This document shows, in pieces, positions 36,756 through 49,362 of a stretch of 64,000 nt of DNA (the stretch's first letter is position 1; the number at the start of each line of letters is the position of its first letter). The notes beneath the pieces are model-generated. The model was not told the DNA's origin and ran no database searches. It saw only the letters and a program-made list of their open reading frames with translations. Where the stretch lies: positions 13,045,773-13,109,772 of the forward strand of contig NC_060893.1 of NCBI RefSeq assembly GCF_014805685.1. The letters are read 5' to 3'. Source of the stretch: Silurus meridionalis (taxonomy: Eukaryota; Chordata; Actinopteri; Siluriformes; Siluridae). The position numbers and the translations under genes are program-made.

Positions 36756-37765
36756 CGAATCTTACATTCTTTTGTTAAATAGTAAACATTACGCTTGCAT
36801 TGTATGTTTAATTACAACATGCACACCGTGCATTGCCATTTTCTTTAGTCATCTGCATACCTAATATTGCCTTCTTTGCTCTCTATGCAAAAATTGCCAA
36901 ATATCTTTTCACTTGATGCATTACACATTTAGCAGTTCAGACACTGGACATGCTTTATTAATCTTGTGTAGTCTACTCCACCCGGGCATTCAGAATTTGC
37001 AGCTTCAACCTCTATGGCTGTCAGAGTGACATTTAGAGGGAAAAGATGAACAAGCAGTTTGGCAGGTGTAAACAGGACCATTAAGTGACTCCACTGTTCT
37101 TCCCTCTGTGCTCATTCACAAAGCACAGAATCACACAAGCATTCCACCTATTAGCACCATGCTCCCAGCGTTGTTCTGGAAAAAGCATTAGCTTACTGCT
37201 GGCTCAATTAAGCTGATAGTTCTGTAAAGACATAATGACTCTAATTTTAGACACCTTCCTATCCCGCCAATTGGCACCATTCGGCATCCGTGGCCATGTG
37301 AGGCCTTTAAGGTCAGCAGTGTTATGCATGAGCAGTATACCATATATAGACACAGTCTCAGTTTAAGGTTATTTCTAGATGTTTCACTACTGTGGCTACT
37401 CACGTAATGGAAAAGGGAAAAGAGCAGCCCTTAAGTACATGCATTCCCTTTGAGCCAAACATCAAGGATAATGTACTGAGTACCTTAGATCTATGGACTA
37501 GCCATGCATCTGTCTATGCAAAAATAAAATGCATTTAAATGATGGCATCTTTCCAACTTCAAAGACATTAGTTAGGGCTAAAAATGAAATGCAAGCTGTG
37601 AATAATAAGAAGAAACCGGCTAATGGATAATTGTTCCCATGTATCTTGTTTTACACTCAAGACACGGATGATGCATTAATGAAGGAGATAATTAAATATA
37701 TACAAAGCCATAACAATAATATCAACAAAAACAACAACAATAATAATGCATTCATAGTTTTTCTT
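36756..37765. other. Sequence without recognisable gene
   Basis: Nothing recognisable. 37140-37350 is less AT-rich than its surroundings and repeat-free. Confidence 0.45.
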
Positions 37766-37965
37766 TTTTCTTTTTACATTTACAGCATTTGGCAGACACC
37801 CTTATCTAGAGCGATTTACAATTGTCTCATTCATACACCTGAGCAGATGAGGGTCAAAGGCCTTGCTATAGAGCCCTGCAGTGGCAGCTTGGTGGTGGTG
37901 GTGGGATTTGAACTCATGACCTTCAGTTCAGAAGTCCAACATCTTAACCATTGAGCTAGAGTGTG
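37766..37965 (-). mobile_element. tRNA-derived SINE relic, best preserved of four
   Basis: Reads TTTACAGCATTTGGCAGACA, CTTATCTAGAGCGATTTACA, AGGGTCAAAGGCCTTGC, TGGGATTTGAACTCATGACC and CATCTTAACCATTGAGCTA. On the minus strand the last two blocks are TAGCTCAATGGTTAAGATG (A-box-like) and GGTCATGAGTTCAAATCCC (B-box-like), which mark a tRNA-like head. Confidence 0.78.
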
Positions 37966-40165
37966 AAGCTGTTGTCACCACTTATGGTAAAGCATAGCAT
38001 AAAATTTATAAAGAACAATCATTTGTTATATATGACATCTGACATTGCAAACAATACCTATGCTTACTTTCTCAGCTTAGCTATTACCAACTGCCCTCCA
38101 GTATTATACTTATTTATCCCCATCAGCTCTTTTACATAGAATTATGTTGCTACTTTACCAATTGTTGCAGTCTACAGTATGTTCCTGTAGCACACATTCT
38201 GACCCCACAAAATCACTACTTAACCTAACCCAATAGACTATCCCTTAGACATTTTCAGAATGATTTGCACAGCCAAAAGATTTCATGGGGGCAGTTAGAG
38301 TCAGGACAGTATTTGACATGTAGTAAATCCACCCCTCACCTGATGCTGAATAAAGCATGTTCAGGCTCTCCAGAGAATGCTTTGCTCTGTCGCTCTGCTG
38401 CTGTCACACTGACATGAAATGATGTCTGAGCACAAGGAAGGCAAAGATATAACTGTCATATGTGAGTATAAACCTCCTACAAATTTAGCATTTCTTAAAC
38501 TAGAAAATCCATACCACATGTGTATTATTCCTGACACTTACCCTATTGAACTGCATAGGAAAAAACAATGTATTCCTATGTAGCAGGTACAGAAGCAGAT
38601 ATTTATTACATCAATACATATTTCATGAAATTATATAATTACACATTTTGCAATGTTTTTGAGAGCAATTTCAACTGTTTCTGTTTCCCTTTGCAAAACA
38701 CTGAATTTCTATTTCTGTTCACTCCCAAAAAGAGTTCAATAAAAAGCATTTTTGCTAAATCATACTTGAAATATAAAATATTAAGAATATTCTTCACCTA
38801 TAATAATATTAAACAAAAGACAACTCCATAAAATCCTAAATACAGCAGCTCCTAACTGGATAATTATTTACCAGCCATTAAACAGCTGAATGCAGTATGC
38901 TCTATTATATTTTTTGGCTTGAGTACATCAGTAGCTGGGTCATGTGAAATATAACCTGCATTCAATATACATATATATTTATATATAATATTCACAGAGT
39001 TAGGGGCACAGTATATAAATATACTCTGTGAACACAGGTTTCGATGCTTATGATCCATATAAGACATTGACACAAACCCCAACCCATCTGACCTCCCTCT
39101 TGCATCATCGTCACTCCTTCTCTTATTTGGATGCTGTCCCAGATTCTTCACTGTCCTCTGAAGGGAGAATCAGTGTGTCACGGTAGATGAATGTGGTGCT
39201 CTGTGGACTGATCAACCGCTGTGAGTCCGAGACCTCCGTGTGGCACAGCATGACCAAGTGTGGGAGGTGAGAATGTTGCCTGTCATTGTTATTCAGCTTA
39301 CGCAAGCCTTTCAGGAAGATGGAGGTGTTGATATAGAGTGCGCCAATTCTTGATTCTCTCATCATCAGCTTTTGTATGCATGATTTCTGAAGCAACATTA
39401 TTTAATATAGCAATGTTAAGTCTTTTTTTATTCAATTAAATACTTATTAAATAAAATAGGATAAGACAACCTTTGGTCTATTGATATGTTCCTTAATTAA
39501 ACAAGACTGAACAAAGCTAAATCACCATCCTCATTTTCAATTAGTATAACTAAAATGATTTCCAGGAAAAATAACCACTTACCCCGTTAGGATGGGTGTC
39601 ATTTCATAGCAGCAATTATAGTGTTTCGATAGGGTTCACATAATAAATAGAATCAATTATCATGCACATCTACTATAATCTTCATAATTGGGTTCGCTCT
39701 TATATGTAAATCATTCATCCTGGTTAAGAAATGATTTGCGTACATAATTTATTTCTACATCCTTATGTACGCTGAAAACATCCCCTCATACACGGCACAT
39801 AATTTACCCATGCCCACATAGTCCTTATGGTATTGTGTGTAACACACTTCATGTGTACTTTAAGATCTCATATATACAAGAAAATATAATTCAACTTGAA
39901 TATAAGTAAGTTTCAGAAAACAAACAATATGTCTAAATATATCTAAAAAATATATTTATAAAATTAAAATGTTTGAAATTTCATAGATAGAAGAAAGTGT
40001 TGCTATAGCCTACCTAACATTTACTCCCACATTAATATCTTACCCAAGGCAAGTTGCATTAATCCCCACATACAAAATGTTTAATGTCAATGATATGTAG
40101 CAATCAAGAAACATAATTTTAACAGTATTTGACCTTGTTGATTAGCTTGGATGCTAATCATATAT
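37966..40165. other. Mostly AT-rich sequence; one unexplained less AT-rich patch
   Basis: No known gene. The patch 39045-39395 is noticeably richer in GC than its flanks and is open on the minus strand in two overlapping frames (39398-39123, 91 codons, and 39151-38864, 95 codons). I do not recognise either product. Confidence 0.4.
39123..39398 (-). other. Unrecognised open frame, 91 codons
   Basis: Encodes a hydrophilic peptide with a phrase such as LVMLCHTEVSDSQRLI; no signal peptide, membrane segment or known motif. The plus strand of the same DNA is also partly open (VVLCGLINRCESETS). It could be an exon remnant, part of an unknown repeat, or chance. There is no clear splice context or start signal. 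Confidence 0.2.
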
Positions 40166-40274
<109 letters not shown>

Positions 40275-40540
40275 ACTAACTATAATAAATGCTACTGGGG
40301 TGAAATTAAACAAACACAACAAGGGATTAATGTCTGTTTACTTTCTAACTAATAATAAAGGTGTTGGATGAGGTTAATTGTACTTGGAAGCAAAATAATT
40401 AGAATCAGATTAAATTTCAGTGTATCATGAATTTAAAAATGATGTCCACAAACAATTGCCTATATAGTGTTCATTGTAGTAGGTAGATGTGAACAAATAA
40501 CATCAATAGCCATGTGATCATACAAATATTTAAACCCTTT

Positions 40541-40558
40541 GGTCTTATTTGGGTTTTA
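40541..40558. repeat. Target-site duplication of LINE copy 2 (5' side)
   Basis: GGTCTTATTTGGGTTTTA, identical to 43694-43711. Confidence 0.95.
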
Positions 40559-43500
40559 ACCCAGCCATTATGGATGCACAAGCCAGTGCACTCTTAGTGC
40601 CGGTCCCAAGCCCGGGTAAATGGGGAGGGTTGCGTTAGGAAGGGCATCCAGCGTAAAAACATGTGCCAAATCAAATATGCGGATCACAAATAAGAATTTC
40701 ATACCGGATCGGTCGAGGCCCGGGTTAACAACGACCGCCACAGGTATCGTTAGCCAACAGGGTACCGGTGGAAATTGGGCTACTGTTGGCCGAAGGAGGA
40801 GAAGGAGAGGAGGAAGACATCTACAGAGACGGCAGGAAAAGGAGCAGTGCAGGAGAGTGGAGGTTCGGGTTGGTACTTTAAATGTTGGTACTATGACGGG
40901 TAAAGGGAGAGAGATAGCTGATATGATGGAGAGGAGAAAGGTAGATATGTTGTGTGTTCAGGAGACCAAGTGGAAAGGGAGTAAGGCCAGGAACATTGGA
41001 GGTGGGTTTAAACTGTTTTATCATGGTGTGGATGGAAGAGAAATGGTGTAGGGGTGATTCTGAAGGAAGAGTACAGTAAGAGTGTAGTGGAGGTGAAGAG
41101 TTTCTGATAGGGTGATGATCGTGAAGGTGGAAGTTGAAGGGATGATGATAAATGTCATCAGTGCCTATGCTCCACAAGTTGGCTGTGAGATGGAGGAGAA
41201 GGAAAGATTCTGGAGTGAATTAGATGAAGTGGTAGATGGTGTACCTAGGAAAGAACGGTTGGTGATTGGGGCAGACTTTAATGGGCATGTAGGTGAAGGG
41301 AACAGAGGTGATGAGGAGGTGATGGGTAGGTATGGTTTTAAGGAGAGGAATGTGGAAGGGCAGATGGTGGTAGATTTTGCTAAAAGGATGGAAATGGCAG
41401 TGGTGAACACTTATTTTAAGAAGAAGGAGGATCATAGGGTGACGTATAAGAGTGGAGGAAGGTGCACACAGGTGGACTATGTGCTATGCAGGAGATGCAA
41501 CCTGAAGGAGATTGGAGACTGTAAGGTGTTGGCAGGGGACAGTGTAGCTAGACAGCATCGGATGGTGGTCTGTAGGATGGTTTTGGAGGCGAAGAAGAAG
41601 AGTAGGAGAGTGAGGACTGAAAGAAGAATAAGATGGTGGAAACTGAAGGAGGAAGAGTGTAGTGTGAGGTTCAGGGAAGAGGTCAGACAGAGGCTCAGTG
41701 GTGTTGAAGAGGTGTTGGATGATTGGGCAACTACTGCAGGAGTGATGAGGAGGCAGCTAGAAAAGTACTTGGTGTGACATCTGGAAATAGAAAGCAAGAC
41801 AAGGAGACGTGGTGGTGGAATGAGGAAGTGCAGGAGAGCATAAGGAGAAAGAGGTTGGCAAAACAGAAGTGGGATAGACAGAGTGATGAGAAAAGTAGGC
41901 AGGAGTACAAGGAGATGCAGCAGCAGGTAAAGAGGGATGTGGCGAAAGCCAAGGAAAAGGCATATGAGGAGCTGTATGAGAGGTTGGACACTAAGGAAGG
42001 AGAAAAGGATTTATACCGATTGGCCAGGCAGAGGGACCGAGCTGGGAAGGATGTGCTGCAAGTTAGAGCAGTAAAGGATGGAGAGGGAAATGTGTTGACT
42101 AGTGAGGAGAGTGTGTTGAGAAGGTGGAGGGAGTATTTTGAGCAGCTGATGAATGAGGAAAATCAGAGAGAGAGAAGGTTAGATGATGTGGAGTTGGTGA
42201 AGCAGGATGTAGATAGGATTAGTAAGGAGGAAGTGAGAGCAGCGATTAAGAGGATGAAGAGTGGAAAGTCGGTTGGACCAGATGACATACCGGTGGAAGC
42301 GTGGAGATGTTTAGGAGAGATGGCAGTGGAGTTTTTGACCAGATTGTTTAACAGGATTTTGGAAGGTGAGAAGATGCCTGAGGAATGGAGAAGAAGTGTG
42401 CTGGTACTGGTCTTTAAGCATAAAGGAGATGTGCAGTCTTGCAGTAACTACAGGGGAATTAAGTTGATCAGTCACACCATGAAGTTATGGGAAAGAGTAG
42501 TGGAAGCCAGGCTGAGAGAAGAGGTGACCATCTGTGAGCAACAGTATGGTTTCATGCCGAGGAAGAGCACCACAGACGCATTATTTGCTTTGAGGATGTT
42601 GATGGAGAAGTATAGAGAAGGACAGAAGGAATTGCATTGTGTATTTGTGGATTTAGAGAAAGCGTACGACAGAGTGCCAAGAGAGGAGTTGTGGTATTGT
42701 ATGAGGAAGTCAGGTGTGTCAGAGAAGTATGTGAGGGTGGTGCAGGACATGTATGAGGACAGTGTGACGGCAGTGAAGTGTGCAGTAGGTACGACAGACT
42801 GGTTCAGGGTGAAGGTTGGACTGCATCAAGGATCGGCCCTGAGTCCTTTCCTGTTTGCAGTGGTGATGGACAGGTTGACGGACGAGGTCAGACAGGAGTC
42901 TCCTGACTATGATGTTTGGATGATATTGTGATTTGTGGTGAGAGTAGGAGCAGGTTGAGAAGAGCCTGGAGAGGTGGAGATATGCGCTGGAGAGAAGGGG
43001 AATGAAACTCAGTAGGAGTAAGACACAATACATGTGTGTGAATGAGAGGGAGGGCAGTGGAGTGATGCGGTTGCAGGGATAAGAGCTGGAGAAGGTGGAG
43101 GAGTTCAGGTACCTGGGGTCAACAGTGCAAAGTAATGGAGATTGTGTTAGAGAAGTAAAGAAAAGAGTGCAGGCAGGGTGGAGTGGGTGGAGAAGAGTGA
43201 CAGGAGTAATTTGTGATAGTAGGGTATCTGCAAGAATGAAAGGGAAAGTTTATAGGACTGTGGTGAGACCTGCGATGTTGTATGGTTTAGAGACAGTGGC
43301 ATTGAGTAAAAGACAGGAAGAGGAGCTGGAGGTAGCAGAGCTGAAGATGTTAAGGTTTTCGTTGGGAGTGACAAGGATGGACAAGATTAGAAATGAGTTT
43401 ATTAGAGGGACAGCGCATGTAGGATGTTTTGGTGACAAGGTGAGGGAGGCGAGATTGAGATGGTTTGGACATGTGCAGAGGAGGGACATGAGTTATATTG

Positions 43501-43693
43501 GTATTAGAATGCTGAGGATGGAGCCACCAGGTAGGAGGAAAAGAGGAAGGCCAAGGAGGAGGTTCATGGATGTGGTGAGGGAAGACATGCAGGTAGTTGG
43601 TGTGAAAGAGGCAGATGTAGAGGACAGGGTGGTGTGGAGACGGATGATCCGCTGTGGCGACCCCTAATGGGAGCAACCGAAAGAAGAAGAAGA
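40559..43693 (+). mobile_element. RTE-clade LINE, full-length copy 2 with perfect target-site duplication
   Basis: A 3,135-bp non-LTR retrotransposon bounded by an 18-bp perfect target-site duplication, proof of insertion by target-primed reverse transcription. It has a single large ORF of endonuclease plus reverse transcriptase, no separate ORF1, and a (GAA)n tail at 43678-43693, all features of the RTE clade (whose members are often auto-named craniofacial development protein 2-like). The 5' end begins ACCCAGCCATTATGGATGC and is shared with the SINE at 56.3 kb. Intact duplications and few indels make it the youngest of the three copies here. Confidence 0.92.
40620..43667 (+). pseudogene. 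RTE endonuclease-reverse transcriptase, broken by a few small indels
   Basis: Would encode one protein of about 1,000 residues that nicks target DNA and copies the element RNA. The AP-endonuclease-like domain is at about 40870-41580: TLNVGTMTGK, VQETKWKG, ISAYAPQ, GADFNGHVG near 41267, SGGRCTQVDY near 41450 and RQHRMVV near 41550. RT follows at 42240-43000: KSVGPDDIP, YGFMPRKSTTDALFALRM, CVFVDLEKAYDRVP and GLHQGSALSPFLF. A C-terminal domain (LGSTVQSNGD.., RLRWFGHVQRRD) runs to the TAA near 43667. Breaks: two deletions near 41040 and 41100 that together restore the frame, a shift near 41750, and a deletion at about 42915 exactly in the catalytic FADD motif. This copy is therefore non-autonomous. 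Confidence 0.88.
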
Positions 43694-43711
43694 GGTCTTA
43701 TTTGGGTTTTA
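43694..43711. repeat. Target-site duplication of LINE copy 2 (3' side)
   Basis: Identical 18 bases to 40541-40558, directly after the (GAA)n tail. Confidence 0.95.
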
Positions 43712-45204
43712 TCATTAGGTACTTATAAACTGTGATCTGATTTTCACAATAAAAGAAATGTGTAGTCTAGAAGTTTTTATGTTTTTATTAAACACACTGG
43801 TTCTGAAGGTCTGGTCTATGCATCTTCATATCTACAGTATATGCCAAAGAATCTAACATAGAAACATTGAACAGTATTGACAAGATTATGAAATTCATTA
43901 GTACATTCATGCTCTAAGTGATGCTTTTTTCAACACATAAGGGCCTCATTTCTTTTTGAATGTACTTTTGTCTGCTTGTTTGAATTTAAATCAAATCATT
44001 CTCACATCTTAAACATGCTTACTACTGTCAAATGGTCTTATAGTTCACACACAGCCCATCTGCCCCAGTTCTCTTCAATTTGCCTTCAAAGTCGGAGTAG
44101 CTAAACCTGCAGGTCTAATGAAGGCTTCATTCTTTTGCAATTATGTAAATATAAATCATAGGTGAGGCTTCTGATCTTTTTTTTTTTTTTTTTGCTCTTA
44201 TTATTGTTCTTCTCTGTAAATAGGGTCATCTATCAAACTGATAGCAGACTGTTCTACAGTTCTTCCTTGGAGGTCTAAGCATCTTAGGTTACACTGTGTT
44301 CTGTAAAGATCATCATTTATCCACTGAATTTCAATCGTTGTATCTAGGAGCTCATATTAATATCATTCAAACATCACACACTTCAGTTGATTGCAAATTA
44401 GGCAAAACATGTGTCCTTGGGACACAATGTTTAATATAAAATACAAGCAACAAAAATCATTAATTAATTAGGATGGCAGGCAAACACTGGCATAATCGAT
44501 GAAGTCATAAATCAAATAACCAGGTCATTATTCTTATTTGACTTTTTAATGTTTTCTTGAAATTGCAAAATAGTCAAAAGTTTCAAGTACACTTAGTTGG
44601 CCGAGAGATGCATTTTGCTAAATGTTTGTTATGCCTTTCAGGAAATACTCTTCCCATGATGTGCGACCAGCTGGAGTTTACATCACACTAGCCACAAGTG
44701 CATATCAGCTCACATTGCTATTGACTTCCACATTCCTGCTTCTGTATTCATGGCCACGTGCATACGTGAGCATTTGTGTCATGTCTCCATACCCCTGTCT
44801 CTTCATTGGTCACTGTGATCATTTATCTTTTAATGCACAGTTTTTCCCACTTCTGTGTTTATTAATTTGTATATTTAAACCCATATGATTCCAGTAGATA
44901 ACTTGCTCAGCTCACTGTCATTTACCAAAATGTTCATGGTTTCATGTTCTTGTTTTGCCCACGTATTGTTGTATGTTGACAAAAATACTTGGGTTTATGA
45001 CCATTAACGTAAGTTTATGTCTATTGGATTGGATTATGTATTGTTTGTTTGCCAGTTCATTTGATATAATAAGTTTTTAACCTGTTTTTATCTATTCTTC
45101 ACTTTTTTAATGTGGTAACCGTACATTAAATGATAAGGTTAACGTTACCTTTTTTTTAAATTTCAACTAATGTGTCACACAAACGTATACGTAAATTCAC
45201 TTTG
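43712..45204. other. AT-rich sequence without recognisable gene
   Basis: Nothing recognisable besides a T-run near 44178-44193. The frame 44622-44888 has hydrophobic stretches but no motif. Confidence 0.5.
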
Positions 45205-45205
45205 T

Positions 45206-45302
<97 letters not shown>

Positions 45303-45321
45303 CATTATTATTATTATTATT
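45205..45321. repeat. Compound microsatellite (GAT)n(TTA)n
   Basis: GAT/GATG units at 45205-45256, then about 20 TTA units to 45321. A weaker GAT-rich patch follows at 45493-45545. Confidence 0.96.
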
Positions 45322-45777
45322 GACAGTTATTTGCTATGCATTTGTATCTTTCACACTAAGTTATTAAATTCATGCTTCGCTTAACTAAATAATTATCTCT
45401 AATCTTTAGGCAATGCTATCCTCCAGTCAGCCACATCATGGTCAATTAAGCTCACATTTTGGTTGTTTAAAGAGATCAGTATGGAATGACAAATGATGAT
45501 GATGATTACAATAAAGATGATGACGATGATGACAATGATAATGATACACCAGTATGGAGATAATGTTTATCCACTGACTATAGGGTTTGTAGGGGGGTAC
45601 TGCTCCACTATACCGTCTCAGTGATAGTCTATTCACCAAAAGCATATGCAGCATTTTATTCATGGTGTGTGTTAATAGTGTGCACCACTGGAAAGGAATG
45701 GAAGGAAGCTAATATCACACATCGATATATTCATATACAGTGGTGCATTTCCAACTTTTTGGCAATACTTTGGGGAA

Positions 45778-47178
45778 TAACCACAGTATAGTTGGTACAC
45801 TGTGTAAACTGTAAATAAAAACAGAACACAATGATTTGCAATTCTAATAAACCTATATTTTAATCACAATAGAACATAGAAAGGTAGAAAAAGGTCATTT
45901 CAAATTTGATGGCATTAGCTGATCTCAATAAAGTTGGGAAGGGCAACAAAAGTATTACTAAAGAATCAGCTGGAGGAACATTTTACAACTAATTTGGTTA
46001 AATGACAACAAGTTAGTAACATGATTGGGTATAAAAAGTTTTATCTTAGATAAGCAGAGTCTCTCAGAAGTAATGATGGGCAGAAGTTCACCAGTCTGCG
46101 GAAAAGAAATTTGTCAAAATCAGTTAATGATTAAAATCATTGGATGCCTGTGATCGTCAGCTCCTCAAGTGGCACTGGTTAAAAAACAGGCATTATTCTG
46201 TAATAAAAATCAATCATTGCATGCACTCAAAAAATCATGTGAACATTGTGTCAACCAGGAGGTGGTGGCTCAGTGGGTAAGGCTCTGAAATACTGATCTG
46301 AAGGTCAGGGTTCAAGCCTCTGTATTGCCAAGCTGCTACTCTTGGGGCCCCTGAGCAAGGCACTTAAACCTCAGTGCTCCAAGGGCACTGTATCTTGGCT
46401 GTATCTAATGTCAGGCTTGCTCTGACATTAGCTCCTTATATTGCTGGGATATGCAAAGAAAGAATTTCACTGTGTTGTAAAGTACATTGACAAGTGACAA
46501 GTATAAAGCACCACTACCATAAATGGAGGTTCAAGCGCTATCATGCAAACATAAAGCCATATGTGACCATGATCCAGAAATGCTGCCATCTTGTCTGGAC
46601 CAAAGGTCACTTAAAATGGACTGAGGCAAAGTGAAAAACTGTTCTGTGTTCAGTCAAATCAAAATCGAGGAGTGAACTTCTGGAAACCATGTCCCTGCAG
46701 AAGAGAGTTACAATGTATGAGGTATGAGGGTTCTTCAGTGTCTTTGGAATGTGCTGGTTTTATATCTGGAAATAAGCTATTCATGCTGAAAAGTATATAC
46801 AGGTTTTAGAGCAACATGAATGTCTCTATCTAGATAAAGTCTTTTTTTTAGGGAAGATCCTACATATTTCAGTAAGACAATGCTAACAACAGTAAATGGT
46901 CTCATCAGTTCTCAGACATATGTTGTTTACTGTTGTTAAATAAAGAGAGGATGCTACTGTACACAATGGTAAACGTGTTACAACTTCTTTAGAGACATGT
47001 TGCATCATCAAATTCAAAATGACCTTATGTTTTCTGTAAAATGCTACATTTCTTCAGTTTGAACTTTTGATATGTTTTCTATGTACTACTGGGAGTAAAA
47101 TATGGAATTATGAGATTACATTCAATTTTTATTTACATTTTACATAGCTTCCGAACTTTTCTGGATTTGCGGCTGTAT
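45778..47178 (+). mobile_element. IS630/Tc1-type DNA transposon relic, interrupted by a SINE
   Basis: Ends are inverse copies: AGTTGGTACACTGTGTAAAC with CTGTAAATAAAAACAGAACA on the left, and TTTTTATTTACATTTTACAT with AGCTTCCGAACTTTTCTGG on the right. Internal blocks such as AAATGGACTGAGGCAAAGTG, AAAACTGTTCTGTGTTCAGT, CATGATCCAGAAATGCTGCC and CAGTAAGACAATGCTAAC follow a teleost transposon family that I recognise from its CCAACTTTTTTGGAAT-type tips. The transposase centre is deleted, the frame is dead, and the element is split by the SINE at 46262-46505. Confidence 0.75.
46262..46505 (+). mobile_element. tRNA-derived SINE nested in the transposon
   Basis: The head GGTGGCTCAGTGGGTAAGGC is an A-box-like tRNA start, and GGTCAGGGTTCAAGCCTC carries the B box. 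The body follows (TGCCAAGCTGCTACTCTTGG, CCCCTGAGCAAGGCACTTAA, CTCCAAGGGCACTGTAT), then a tail AAGAATTTCACTGTGTTGTA and a degenerate GACAAGTATAAAG end. Near full length and only lightly decayed. Transposon sequence on both sides (..GTGAACATTGTG and ATGGAGGTTCAAGCGC..) is continuous once the SINE is removed. Confidence 0.82.
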
Positions 47179-49297
47179 ATTGCACAAATTTTATTATGAT
47201 CGTAAACTTTGATCCTGACTCCACCAGATGATACATACAAAACAGCTCATGAGCAGCTTGAGCCACTCTCTTCCCCATCTTTTTTTCTGCACCAGTATCT
47301 CTCTGCTGTTTCTTTTACCCTGGGATGCTTTGCTTTTCTTCTCTCAATCTGAAGTAACACTGCTCCACTGACGTTAAAGACTTCTTCAAAAAGAAAGGTT
47401 AATTAAGACAAACTGTTCCCTGCCTACTGCATTTCACCATCTGCTTCTTTCAGTCAGCATGTGCTGGCCATTTCAGCAGTCAGATCAAGTCACAGAATTT
47501 CAATGAACTACTACATTGATTATTTTTGGTGTTTCTACCTGAATGCAATCACATTTAATACACGATTCATTTTGAAGAGTAACTTTTATTTCGATCCAGG
47601 TGTGCACATGGCTATTAATTCACAATTTAGTCAGGCAAGTGCTTGCCCAGGCTCATGCTTTGGTTGCCTGGAAACATAATTGACCAGGCTGATAAGTGTC
47701 AGAGAACATAATGTAATTATGTATAAGAAGCTAGTTAACTAGCTAAGTGAATTAATACTGACTAAGTAAAATGACAGAATATGTGATAATGCATATGCTT
47801 GGGCCTCAGGGGAAACAGTCACTAAATTGTAAGCCATCATTATATATTAGCTTTAGGCATTTAATAGAAATTATGGGAGTTTTACTTTCCTTGCGGGCTT
47901 TTAAACAACAAGGTGACGGCATGCTGAGCTAAATCACAGCTTTGCATTCGACTGTATTTTGCTTAGCCTCAGCAGTGTTTTCCCTACAGGTGATTGCTTT
48001 AATTCTACATGGGAAGCCTTGCGTCCCCTAAAATGTAATATAATGTGGTAATTTAATGTCTCTGTATTATTTATTACTCCTCAACATTTTAGAAAATCAA
48101 ATGATCAGACATCTCACTGCAGTCTGCTTATTTAATTCAGGGTTTTTGCAGGATGTGAACTGTGCAAACATCTCTTTAATGCCCCAACAAACATCCAAAA
48201 GTAATTCATTCAGGCATTCTATGGGCTTCTATGGCAGATTCAAGTACACTATTTGGATGGAAGAAATGATTGACACAAATTGGACAATAGGCTTTTCATA
48301 TAAATTGAGTCCCATCTACATTCTGTGTATCTCTGATTGTATATGGGAGTGTGGGCAGGGTGGGTTTTAAGTAGAAAAAAAATCTATTGAATGGAACATT
48401 ATTTGCTTGTCCAAAGTGGATGCATGCCTTCTCTATATGGTACATAGAACAGCATTTAAGTCATTAAAACAATAATCATGTCAAAACCTTTTGCAGCACA
48501 ATGTAGCTAGCAAATAGAACAGAACACACATACTGTATGCACGTACGCATGCAAACAAGCAGATATTGTAAATACAGTAATTAAATATGCAAATGGTAAA
48601 TGCCAGTGTTGTTAGTGCTATATTAATAATCACCAACCAACACATTTAAAAAAACCTACATGTTATGAAAATGATTTGATTGTGTTGCAGATTGTGTCTT
48701 GTTCACTGCGTGAAGTGAGATTCAGAATAAGTAATACCTGATTTGCTTATAATATTGATGTTTGTCACACTACCATGAATTCATTACTTTAAATACAAAC
48801 AAATGACATTTTTTTGGCAAATTCAGTTAGGAGTGAGTGAGGATTATTTTCTTTCTTTGGTTGTTAATCCTACTTATCTATTAACTGCGCATAAAAACAA
48901 ACAGTACTGATATCTGTCTGGCAATATTCATAATTGCCATTCACTTCAGAGAAGCAGTACAGTAACAGACAGCATACTGAAATTCTTGTTTTTGAGGTTT
49001 TGAAAGTTTTGAACACTTTTCAGCAGCAATTCATTGCTGATCCTAGGTGTTTCCTTCATAAAATTTTGCTAAAAAAGAAACACACATTCACTTCAATTTT
49101 TTTTTCTTAGTGAAGGACATGTTCATTCCCATCTCACTTGATGAATACATAATGAAGATGCATTTCTCTCGTGTTATTCAACTCTTTAAACAAGTTTTGA
49201 ACTTTTGTGATTTTTAATCACATAGAGAACTTTTTGTGTTTACTTTCTTACACACACTTAGTTTTGTGAAGACACCCCCCATCACCCCCCAACCCAA

Positions 49298-49298
<1 letters not shown>
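47179..49298. other. Sequence without recognisable gene
   Basis: No gene recognised. 47850-48030 is repeat-free, with spaced blocks such as AGCTAAATCACAGCTTTGC and CAGGTGATTGCTTTAATTC that might be non-coding conserved DNA; this cannot be judged from one sequence. Confidence 0.4.

Positions 49299-49358
<60 letters not shown>
49299..49358. repeat. (CA)n microsatellite preceded by C-runs
   Basis: 30 CA units; directly before them are C6 runs at 49275 and 49285. Confidence 0.97.

Positions 49359-49362
<4 letters not shown>

Noticed and set aside
40878..43676. Minus-strand frames across the LINE (for example 42750-42472 and 43676-43350)
   Set aside because: They are complements of the LINE coding frame and have no domain signature of their own.
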